From positions 1-64,000 of the forward strand of contig NZ_JAEMHK010000019.1 in the NCBI RefSeq assembly GCF_016458235.1: a DNA stretch of 64,000 nucleotides, read 5' to 3'. Shown here piece by piece: positions 35,025 to 42,746 of the stretch. A model generated the notes under the pieces. That model worked only from the letters and a program-made list of their open reading frames with translations, did no database searches and was not told where the DNA came from. The translations under genes and the position numbers were made by a program. Each line of letters starts with the position of its first letter. Within the stretch, counting starts at the first letter, position 1. The stretch comes from Geomonas propionica (GTDB lineage: Bacteria > Desulfobacterota > Desulfuromonadia > Geobacterales > Geobacteraceae).

Positions 35025-35594
35025 CTAGCGCCCGAAAAGCCTGTCCAGCATGATCGATGCCGCGGAACGTACCGAGAGGTGGTTGTAATCACCCGCCCCC
35101 TTGATCGGTTCCAGCACCAGATCGCTCTTGTTGAACACCTGCTCGATGAGCCCCCAACCGGTCCCCAAAAGTAGCAGGTAGGGCTGCTCGGGGTCCGCGT
35201 CGATGAGCGTCTTCAGCTCGGCGAAAGTTACGCTGTTGGGCCTGCCGGAGGCGCCGGTCACGACCACCTTGGGCCTGCGTCCGGTACGGCTCTCGATGTC
35301 GGCGATGGTCGACTCCAGCGTTTCTTCGCACTGTAGCGTCTCCAGCGCCATCTTCCGCTTGGGATTGTAGGTGGACCCCCAACCGGTGAGCCAGTGCTCC
35401 CGCACCTTCTCAACGAGCTTTATCTGCTCCTCAACCGGGGTCACGATGTAGTAGCGGGCCAGACCGAAGGTCCGGGTCAACCGCGCCATGTCGTGGATGT
35501 CCAGGTTGGTTACCGAGGTCGCCACCACATCCTTGTGCTTGTCGTACACCGGATAGTGGATCAGCGCCATGCTGAAGTTAGCCGCCGAGGTCAT
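35025..35594 (-). CDS. SPOUT-class SAM-dependent RNA methyltransferase of unknown target
   Basis: 189 aa from ATG 35594, which overlaps the trmD stop by ATGA and has GGGGGAGG upstream. It shows the trefoil-knot pattern of SPOUT enzymes: [15 protein letters not shown], then [13 protein letters not shown] and [18 protein letters not shown]. It matches what I know of the family Methyltrn_RNA_4, found between trmD and rplS in several phyla. The modified nucleotide is not known. Confidence 0.85.
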   Translation of the reverse strand: MTSAANFSMALIHYPVYDKHKDVVATSVTNLDIHDMARLTRTFGLARYYIVTPVEEQIKLVEKVREHWLTGWGSTYNPKRKMALETLQCEETLESTIADIESRTGRRPKVVVTGASGRPNSVTFAELKTLIDADPEQPYLLLLGTGWGLIEQVFNKSDLVLEPIKGAGDYNHLSVRSAASIMLDRLFGR

Positions 35595-36343
35595 GCCTCC
35601 CCCTTGCTCACATGGGGGTCCAGCCCCAGCTCTTTCAGAAGTTTCTTGTCCTGCTTGCTCCACTCGACACCGTCGAGGAGCTCGGGACGGGAGGCGAGCG
35701 TTCTGCTGATCTGCTCCTTCCTACGCCACTTGGCGATCTCGGCATGATTGCCGGAAAGGAGGATGTCGGGAACCTTCTCGCCCCTGAATTCGGGGGGCCT
35801 GGTGTACTGCGGGTACTCCAAAAGCCCGTCTGCAAACGAATCGTACTGGGCCGACTCTTCATGCCCCAGTACCCCCGGCACCAGCCGGGACACCGCGTCA
35901 ACGATCACCATGGCGGCGATCTCTCCGCCGGTCAGCACGAAATCTCCCAGGGAGATCTCGTCATCCACGAACAGGGTACGCACCCGCTCGTCGACCCCTT
36001 CGTAGCGGCCGCAGATGATGATCAGCCCTTCCTCGCGGGAAAGCTCCTGCGCCACCTGGTGGGTGAAAGGACGCCCCCCCGGCGTGGTGAGGATCACCTT
36101 CGAGCCCGGCCGCTTCTCCTTGACCGCCTCGATGGCGCCGGCAAGCGGCTCGACCTTCATCACCATCCCGGCGCCCCCTCCGTAAGGAGAGTCGTCGGCG
36201 GTGGCGTGCTTGTCGAAAGCCCAGTCGCGGATGTTGTGCAGGCCGACCTCGATGAGTCCCTTGTCGCTCGCGCGCTTCAGGATGCTCTCGGTCATCGGAC
36301 CCTCGAACATGGCCGGAAACAGGGTCAGAATGTCGAATTTCAT
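35591..36343 (-). CDS. trmD: tRNA (guanine37-N1)-methyltransferase
   Basis: 250 aa. SPOUT fold with [13 protein letters not shown], the knot region [10 protein letters not shown] and [16 protein letters not shown] motif, and a C-terminal tRNA-binding helix region. It makes m1G37, which prevents +1 frameshifting. It overlaps rimM by 4 bases. Confidence 0.98.
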   Translation of the reverse strand: MKFDILTLFPAMFEGPMTESILKRASDKGLIEVGLHNIRDWAFDKHATADDSPYGGGAGMVMKVEPLAGAIEAVKEKRPGSKVILTTPGGRPFTHQVAQELSREEGLIIICGRYEGVDERVRTLFVDDEISLGDFVLTGGEIAAMVIVDAVSRLVPGVLGHEESAQYDSFADGLLEYPQYTRPPEFRGEKVPDILLSGNHAEIAKWRRKEQISRTLASRPELLDGVEWSKQDKKLLKELGLDPHVSKGEA

Positions 36344-36858
36344 AGATCGAGCAGCCCCTCGGGAAGAGAGACCGTCATGCGACCTGCAGCCAGGTCAACA
36401 GACAATACGACGTCGTCGAGCGCGGGGATGAGCACCTCGCGCCCGTGGTACTTGACCACGTAAACGTCGTTGCTGCCGGTTTCAATGATGTCGACCAGCT
36501 CTCCCAGCTCTTCCCCATCCGACGTCACAACCTGGAGTCCCAGGAGGTCGGACCAGTAGAACTCGTCGTCGGGGAGGTCCGGGAGCGCCACCCGGTCGGC
36601 GTAGATCTCGCTGCCGACCAGGTGCAGCACCTGGTTGATGTTATCGAACGGTTTCAGGGTCAGGATGACCCGTTTGCCGTTCGCTTTGGCGGAGACCACG
36701 GGAAATTCTTCCGTGACTCCTTTCGGAGACTTGAGAAAAACGCTTTTAAGCTGCGAAATGCTCGAGGCATCCCCCGCAAAGGGAATGACCCGCAACTGTC
36801 CCCTGATCCCGTGTGGCCCTTGGATCTTGCCAATCAATACTTTGTTACTACCGGACAT
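36340..36858 (-). CDS. rimM: Ribosome maturation factor RimM
   Basis: 172 aa. An N-terminal RimM domain ([15 protein letters not shown]) and a C-terminal PRC-barrel ([33 protein letters not shown]). It assists late 30S assembly by binding S19. It overlaps trmD by 4 bases and is 3 bases from khpA. Confidence 0.97.
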   Translation of the reverse strand: MSGSNKVLIGKIQGPHGIRGQLRVIPFAGDASSISQLKSVFLKSPKGVTEEFPVVSAKANGKRVILTLKPFDNINQVLHLVGSEIYADRVALPDLPDDEFYWSDLLGLQVVTSDGEELGELVDIIETGSNDVYVVKYHGREVLIPALDDVVLSVDLAAGRMTVSLPEGLLDL

Positions 36859-36861
36859 CTA

Positions 36862-37092
36862 TCACTCTACGATTTTAAGGATGGCTTTCTTGTTATCCTT
36901 TGTTGAGACAGCGTTGAGCAGAGTACGGATCGCCTTTGCCGTGCGACCCTCCTTGCCGATGATACGCCCCATGTCCTCTTTTGCGACGGTCAGCTTGATT
37001 ACGTTGGTCTCTTCTTCCAACTCCTCTGTTGCTTTCACCTGGGTGGGATCGTCTACGAGTGCCCTGGCGATGGTCTCAACAAGCTCTTTCAT
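36862..37092 (-). CDS. khpA: KH-domain RNA-binding protein KhpA
   Basis: 76 aa. One KH domain with the GxxG loop in GRIIGKEGRTAKAIRTLL. KhpA, often with KhpB/Jag, binds many RNAs. Its position between rpsP and rimM is the conserved one. Confidence 0.95.
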   Translation of the reverse strand: MKELVETIARALVDDPTQVKATEELEEETNVIKLTVAKEDMGRIIGKEGRTAKAIRTLLNAVSTKDNKKAILKIVE

Positions 37093-37142
37093 GTCGCTAT
37101 CCTCTGTAGTGTGGAATGCCGGCTGGCCGGTACTAAGAGATA

Positions 37143-37409
37143 TTAAGCGGCAGGGGCGACGAACTTCTCCCAGATGCCGGTCTTCTTAAGGATCTGCTTG
37201 ACCGTGTCAGTCGGCTGAGCGCCTTTGCCGAGCCACTCCAGAGTCTTCCCTTCTTCCAGGTTGTACACCGCCGGGTTTTTGTTCGGGTCGTAGGTACCGA
37301 CGTTCTCGATGAAGCGCCCGTCCCTGCGGCTACGGCAGTCAGCAACTACTACCTGGTAAAAGGGTTTCTTCTTAGCGCCCGCACGTGCAAGTCTGATCTT
37401 TATTGCCAT
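37143..37409 (-). CDS. rpsP: 30S ribosomal protein S16
   Basis: 88 aa. Typical start [23 protein letters not shown] and [14 protein letters not shown]. Ribosome site AGGAGG lies 6 bases upstream. First gene after a promoter in the ffh-rpsP gap. Confidence 0.98.
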   Translation of the reverse strand: MAIKIRLARAGAKKKPFYQVVVADCRSRRDGRFIENVGTYDPNKNPAVYNLEEGKTLEWLGKGAQPTDTVKQILKKTGIWEKFVAPAA

Positions 37410-37477
37410 TTCTTCCTCCTGGTATTCTCGGATCCTTGAGATCCGCCATTGCGTGTATTGTGTTTACGATTCTGGTA

Positions 37478-37505
37478 ACTGTATCTGAGTTGCTGCAATA
37501 GTCAA
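37478..37505 (-). promoter_or_regulatory. rpsP: Promoter of the rpsP-rplS operon
   Basis: On the minus strand TTGACT (37505-37500), 16 bases, TACAGT (37483-37478), within the 106-base gap after ffh. A small hairpin GGATC-CTTGA-GATCC lies in the leader near 37430-37445. Confidence 0.45.
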
Positions 37506-37515
37506 AGGCAATCGT

Positions 37516-38880
<1,365 letters not shown>

Positions 38881-38976
38881 CTGTAAACCTATAAGCCATC
38901 GAAATGACGAGTTATTTTTTGCAATAAAACCACGCGGGCCGGCAAAAGCGCACAGGTATCCCGCGGCAAGAGAGTC

Positions 38977-39006
38977 ACTTTAGTGGATAATGTCGCAAAT
39001 TGTCAA
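38977..39006 (-). promoter_or_regulatory. ffh: Promoter of ffh
   Basis: On the minus strand TTGACA (39006-39001), 18 bases, TAAAGT (38982-38977), giving a leader of about 90 bases. Confidence 0.45.
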
Positions 39007-39034
39007 GCTAAAACCTTTAGCAACAACGAAAAAC

Positions 39035-39175
39035 AAAAACCGTTGGCCACGGAGAAAATCTGAGGACTTCGGAGAAAACCCAAACCACAAACCTGAAGAT
39101 TTTTTGGGTGCCCCCCTAAAAGCCTTTTGCCTCTCTCAGATTTTCTCAGATGTGCTCCGTGGCCAATGGTTTTTA
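39035..39175. repeat. Family A inverted repeat, full element
   Basis: Begins AAAAACCGTTGGCCACGGAG and ends GCTCCGTGGCCAATGGTTTT. Arms of about 40 bases are near-perfect reverse complements; the centre differs from the copy at 34378-34509. The right end touches the yedF stop codon. Confidence 0.8.
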
Positions 39176-39763
39176 CAGCCGCACCACGGAGCGTGCCAAG
39201 AGCATCGTTTCCGCGATGGTGAACATGTTGGTCACGCCCCCCGCGGCCAGCGTCTCCTTCTTCTTATAGAAGTCGAGGCAGATGCCGCAGGAGAGGACCT
39301 CGACGCCGCGGTTGCCGAGCTCGTTCAAGGTCTCGACCACCTCGGACCCTTCCGCGGCGAGCAGGACCCCGGAATTGACGAAGAAGATCCGGTCCGGCAG
39401 TTCGCTCAGATCCAACAGGGTCATGATGAAGTTCTTCATCAAGAGGCGCCCGAGGTCTTCGGCGCCATCGCCCATCCGGTCCGACCCGACCAGCATCACG
39501 GTAGGGCCTGCGGCAGCGGCGGGTGCGGGAGTCGCTTCCCGCGCGGCGATGACGCCCGGGCCGGTGATGGTGAAGGCGAAGCCGTCTTCGAGCGCCTCCT
39601 CCTGCACCTGGTAGCCGCGCCCCTGCGCGAAGCGCTTCACGTTCTCGCGCGGCGCGCCGTCATCGAGAAGCACGTGCAACTCACCCTGCGTCGACTCGAG
39701 CGCGCGCTTAACCTGCACTACCGGCAGCGGGCAGGCCATTCCCCTCACGTCAAGCTTGTTCAT
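39173..39763 (-). CDS. yedF: Sulfurtransferase-like selenium metabolism protein YedF
   Basis: 196 aa. An N-terminal TusA/SirA-like domain (LDVRGMACPLPVVQVKRAL, Cys10) and a C-terminal DsrE-like domain (about 85-190, including SCGICLDFYKKKE with two cysteines). The family is linked to selenium metabolism in genomes using selenocysteine or labile selenium. It overlaps the DUF3343 gene by 14 bases. Confidence 0.88.
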   Translation of the reverse strand: MNKLDVRGMACPLPVVQVKRALESTQGELHVLLDDGAPRENVKRFAQGRGYQVQEEALEDGFAFTITGPGVIAAREATPAPAAAAGPTVMLVGSDRMGDGAEDLGRLLMKNFIMTLLDLSELPDRIFFVNSGVLLAAEGSEVVETLNELGNRGVEVLSCGICLDFYKKKETLAAGGVTNMFTIAETMLLARSVVRL

Positions 39764-40022
39764 TTTCGTCTCCTATCTTTACGAAGCTGTCTCCGTTTTT
39801 TCTGTACAGATCGCGCGGCAAGAGCCCCGCCGCGGCGAGCGCCCCTTCCACCTCGCCCCGCACATCCTCGGCGTACCGGATCGCCAGGCCGCAATCGGCC
39901 GCGAGGGCACGCGGTGCCGGGATGAGCAGTATCTTGAGCTGTTTATCCTTTAAGAGCCGCTCCGCCTCCATCACGCGGTGGATGGAATTGAAGATGGCCA
40001 CGAAATCTCCGTCTTTTATCAC
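39750..40022 (-). CDS. DUF3343 putative Se/S-carrier protein
   Basis: 90 aa. DUF3343 pattern: FNSIHRVMEAERLLKDKQLKILLIPAPRALAADCGLAIRY, with the conserved CGLA cysteine near residue 45. Members are annotated as putative sulfur/selenium carriers near YedF. It is upstream of and overlaps yedF. Confidence 0.85.
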   Translation of the reverse strand: MIKDGDFVAIFNSIHRVMEAERLLKDKQLKILLIPAPRALAADCGLAIRYAEDVRGEVEGALAAAGLLPRDLYRKNGDSFVKIGDENEQA

Positions 40023-40116
40023 AGCAACTCCTTAACCTGTTCGAAAAACCAAAGCAATAGAAGCACATTGACAAAGGGAGGTCAAACCCATAGTATTACC
40101 GACCCGAGAGGTAAAC

Positions 40117-40380
40117 ATGGAAACCGTGCTTTTCGCAGCGGCACTCGTAGTTGTGGCCACCCTGATCAACATTCCCCTTGGGTACCAGAGACAGTCCTAC
40201 CCGAAGTTCTCCTTCGGCTGGTACTTCTACGTCCACATCTCCATTCCCGCCATCATCTACTTCAGGATCAAGACCGGGCTGGGGTGGGGATTCATTCCCT
40301 TCAGCATATCGAGCGCGGTGTTAGGCCAGATCATCGGCGGCAGGATGTACCGCAAGAGACACCCGGTTGACGAAGAATAA
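40117..40380 (+). CDS. Small membrane protein of unknown function
   Basis: 87 aa, with GAGAGG 5 bases upstream. Three hydrophobic stretches (residues 3-23, 35-52, 55-75), so probably an inner-membrane protein. No family recognised. Its last 14 bases overlap the next gene if that gene starts at 40367. Confidence 0.75.
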   Translation: METVLFAAALVVVATLINIPLGYQRQSYPKFSFGWYFYVHISIPAIIYFRIKTGLGWGFIPFSISSAVLGQIIGGRMYRKRHPVDEE

Positions 40381-40843
40381 ACGTCCCAAGATGAAAAGGC
40401 CGGCGCCGGTCACCGACCTCCTTACCGCCCTCTTGCGCGGCACCCCCGCCGAGGTCCGCCTCAAGGAAGGGCGCATTTGGGAAGTCTGGGACGAGGCTGT
40501 GGGCGCCAAGATTGCGGCCCATGCCCAGCCCGCCACCTTCCGCGAAGGCACCCTCACCCTCCACGTCGACAGCGCCCCCTGGATGCAGCAGCTCAACTAC
40601 CTGAAGAAAGAGTTGATCACCAAGGTGAACGAGGCCCTGGACCAGGAACTCGTCAAAGAGATCCAGCTCAAGGTGGGCAAGGTCAGGTCAACGACCGCCA
40701 AGCCGCAGCAGGCGCCCAAGCGGCGCAAGCTGAGTGAGGACGAGCAAGTCTGGATCAAGGAACAGGCCGAAACAGTCACCGACCCTGAGCTGCGAGCCGT
40801 CTTCGAAAATCTCATCCGTAAAGACAAAGAGCACAGGGGCTAG
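40367..40843 (+). CDS. DUF721/DciA-like protein
   Basis: 158 aa from TTG 40367; an ATG at 40391 (150 aa) is the alternative and neither has a clear ribosome site. The DUF721 core is IWEVWDEAVGAKIAAHAQPATFREGTLTLHV, then WMQQLNYLKKELITKVN. DciA members load replicative helicase in bacteria without DnaC/DnaI. The C-terminal half is charged and helical. The stop TAG lies within the family D repeat arm. Confidence 0.82.
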   Translation: MTKNKRPKMKRPAPVTDLLTALLRGTPAEVRLKEGRIWEVWDEAVGAKIAAHAQPATFREGTLTLHVDSAPWMQQLNYLKKELITKVNEALDQELVKEIQLKVGKVRSTTAKPQQAPKRRKLSEDEQVWIKEQAETVTDPELRAVFENLIRKDKEHRG

Positions 40844-40871
40844 GGACTAGGGGCTGGGGGCTAGCAAAACC
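40835..40871. repeat. Family D repeat, left arm of cassette
   Basis: AGGGGCTAGGGACTAGGGGC then TGGGGGCTAGCAAAACC. It contains the stop of the DUF721 gene. Confidence 0.8.
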
Positions 40872-40885
40872 TGCACCCCAACCTG

Positions 40886-41251
40886 CTACACCTTTGATTC
40901 CAAGGACCTCTGAAGCGAGCGCAACATCCTTCCAAGCTCATCACACTGCCGCAAGACATTGTCCAGCAATACAGCATCTAAATAACCAATCTTGTTCCCG
41001 ATCATCAGCTGTGTTTCCAGTTCAGCCAACGAGCCCAAGCTGATCGTCAGGAAATGGAGAAATTCTTTCCGGGATCCTCGGGCATGCCCCTCTGCAATGT
41101 TGGAGGGGACAGAGACTGCAGCTCTTTGTATCTGGCTAGTTAATCCGAAGACCTCGGCTTTGGGAAACAAGCGCGTTAGAGCGTAAACTTGCCCAACCAG
41201 TTCAACGCCAACCTGCCACACCTTGAGGTCTCGGTAGCTGCGAACGTCCAT
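40886..41251 (-). CDS. Four-helix-bundle protein (23S rRNA intervening-sequence-protein family)
   Basis: 121 aa. Typical family sequence: RSYRDLKVWQVGVELVGQVYALTRLFP, then QIQRAAVSVPSNIAEGHARGS and LGSLAELETQLMIG. Four amphipathic helices are expected. Members are encoded in intervening sequences of 23S rRNA or, as here, as free-standing genes; the molecular role is unknown. The gene is bounded by inverted family D repeats. Confidence 0.92.
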   Translation of the reverse strand: MDVRSYRDLKVWQVGVELVGQVYALTRLFPKAEVFGLTSQIQRAAVSVPSNIAEGHARGSRKEFLHFLTISLGSLAELETQLMIGNKIGYLDAVLLDNVLRQCDELGRMLRSLQRSLESKV

Positions 41252-41263
41252 GGCTCGTCTCCT

Positions 41264-41301
41264 GGTTTTTACTAGCCCCTAGTCCCCAGTCCCTAGCCCC
41301 T
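41264..41301. repeat. Family D repeat, right (inverted) arm of cassette
   Basis: GGTTTTTACTAGCCCCTAGT then CCCCAGTCCCTAGCCCCT. It supplies the last six codons (GLGTGD) and stop of the adjacent methyltransferase gene. Confidence 0.8.
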
Positions 41302-42034
41302 CTTTTCTGTAGATCCTCAACTTCTCGCGGCTGTACCCGCCATCCTCGCCTCTGACCATCAAGGGCGGCTCCACCTTCAGCTCTCCGGTTCTACCTTTCC
41401 CCAGCTCAATCATGAACATGCGGGCGTCCATCGAGCTGTTGCCGTGCACCATGCGTAGTCTCAGTGGCGCGAGCTTCTGCACGGCGGCCTGCGCCATCAG
41501 CTCCGCCAACCGACAAGTGTGGTAGATGAGGCAGATGCGGCCCGAAGGCTTCACGAGGTACTTCGCCGCCGCCAGGAAATCGGCCAACGTCGCGCTCGTC
41601 TCGTGGCGCGCCTCGTCGCGTCCGGCCCGGGGGCTGATCTTACCGGTGCCTGGACGGCGGTAGGGCGGGTTGGAGACTACCAAGTCGAAGCTGTCCACCG
41701 CGAAGCGCGACTTTAGCGAGATGACATCGTCCTCCACGATCTTGACCCGTTCCGTGAGACCGTTCAGCGCGACGTTACGGTTAGCGATATCCGCCATCAC
41801 CTGTTGGAACTCGATTGCCGTGACCGAGGAATTTTGCGCCAGACGTGCCAGGAGCAGCGCGATAACGCCGCACCCCGTCCCGAGGTCCGCGCACGACTCG
41901 CCGTCCCGTACCTTTGCGAAGTCCGCCAAAAGCAGCGGGTCCACCGAGAACCGGTACCCGTGCCGCGGCTGGATGATGCGCAAGTCATACCCCGAAAGCT
42001 CGTCCAGAGTTTCACATTCAGCAGAAACGACCAT
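41279..42034 (-). CDS. tRNA1(Val) adenine-N6-methyltransferase-like protein
   Basis: 251 aa. Class I SAM methyltransferase: DLGTGCGVIALLLARL and the N6-adenine catalytic motif VSNPPYRRPGTG. It opens with DLRIIQPRHGYRFSVDPLLLADF, characteristic of TrmN6/YfiC proteins that methylate A37 of tRNA1(Val). Its C-terminus runs into a family D repeat, so the last residues may be repeat-derived. Confidence 0.87.
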   Translation of the reverse strand: MVVSAECETLDELSGYDLRIIQPRHGYRFSVDPLLLADFAKVRDGESCADLGTGCGVIALLLARLAQNSSVTAIEFQQVMADIANRNVALNGLTERVKIVEDDVISLKSRFAVDSFDLVVSNPPYRRPGTGKISPRAGRDEARHETSATLADFLAAAKYLVKPSGRICLIYHTCRLAELMAQAAVQKLAPLRLRMVHGNSSMDARMFMIELGKGRTGELKVEPPLMVRGEDGGYSREKLRIYRKEGLGTGD

Positions 42035-42046
42035 AAAAACCTATAT

Positions 42047-42145
42047 TTAACGCAAAGCCGCAGAGACGCAAAGGAAACGAAAATCGTTAAGTCTTAGGGG
42101 TACGACCCAAAAGAAGTTCTTAGCGCCTTTGCGTCTTTGCGTTAA
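42047..42145. repeat. Family B inverted repeat, left copy
   Basis: Outer arms TTAACGCAAAGCCGCAGAGA and CGCCTTTGCGTCTTTGCGTTAA are approximate reverse complements (about 29 bases) around a 40-base variable centre. A second copy in the same orientation lies at 42621-42722, on the other side of the GxxExxY gene. Confidence 0.8.
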
Positions 42146-42166
42146 TAACCGGTTTGCCTTTTGTAG

Positions 42167-42547
42167 TCACAAACCATTTACTACTCTATGAATCCCATCC
42201 TTCACAAGCTTTTCACCGAAGTTAATGACCATGCCCAGCTTCAGGTTCAGCATACGCAGATAGGTGAGTGCCTGTGATTCAAAGATGGTGTTGTACTGAC
42301 TGACAGCCTTCACTTCGACCACCACCAATTTCCCGACCAAAAGATCCAGCCTGAGCGGGACGCCTAATTCGTGCCCTTTATAGGTTACGGGCACCTCCAA
42401 CTGACGCCCGACTGGAAATCCGCGTTGCTTTAACTCCCAAGCCAGAGCCTCCTCGTACACACATTCAAGAAGACCAGGTCCACCCAAGTTTCTGTGAACC
42501 TCTACAGCACAATCAACGATATGGGCGCTCAATTCATTTTCCGTCAT
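42167..42547 (-). CDS. GxxExxY protein (PD-(D/E)xK-like)
   Basis: 126 aa. The name motif is present in GLLECVYEEAL. The core RLDLLVGKLVVVEVKAV has the Asp...Glu-x-Lys spacing of PD-(D/E)xK nucleases, so nuclease-like activity is possible but unproven. The family is widespread, often multicopy, with no known function. Direct copies of a family B repeat flank the gene. Confidence 0.9.
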   Translation of the reverse strand: MTENELSAHIVDCAVEVHRNLGGPGLLECVYEEALAWELKQRGFPVGRQLEVPVTYKGHELGVPLRLDLLVGKLVVVEVKAVSQYNTIFESQALTYLRMLNLKLGMVINFGEKLVKDGIHRVVNGL

Positions 42548-42620
42548 CTACCACCTCCGAGCGTAAAGCCTTACGCGCAAAGAGGAGCATAACTGGAAAA
42601 ACAGTTTAATCAAAAGCGAT

Positions 42621-42722
42621 GTAACGCAAAGCCGCAGAGACGCTAAGGAACCAAAACATAGGAATCAAGCCTTGATTTACCCTAAAAAAGTTTTTCTTAG
42701 CGCCTTTGCGGCTTTGCGTTAC
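42621..42722. repeat. Family B inverted repeat, right copy
   Basis: GTAACGCAAAGCCGCAGAGA at the left and GCGGCTTTGCGTTAC at the right; arms match over about 29 bases with two or three mismatches. The centre differs from the copy at 42047-42145. Confidence 0.8.
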
Positions 42723-42746
42723 AAATCAGGTTATTTCCTCTATGTT

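Larger units (their letters stand above)
40835..41301. mobile_element. Inverted-repeat-bounded cassette carrying a four-helix-bundle gene
   Basis: Left arm 40835-40871 and right arm 41264-41301 are reverse complements over about 37 bases, with a few differences (left AGGGGCTAGGGACTAGGGGC; right, reversed, AGGGGCTAGGGACTGGGGAC). Between them is one gene for a four-helix-bundle protein. Both flanking genes have their stop codons inside the arms. This layout resembles a small non-autonomous element; no transposase is present. The element call is inference. Confidence 0.45.

Noticed and set aside
42047..42722. c-di-GMP (GEMM) riboswitch suggested by ACGCAAAGCC
   Set aside because: The words are part of a symmetrical inverted repeat present in direct copies downstream as well as upstream of genes; the rest of the GEMM fold is absent.
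40835..42722. Insertion sequence with transposase
   Set aside because: No transposase or recombinase frame exists between the repeats; only the four-helix-bundle, methyltransferase and GxxExxY genes are found, so any mobility would have to be in trans.
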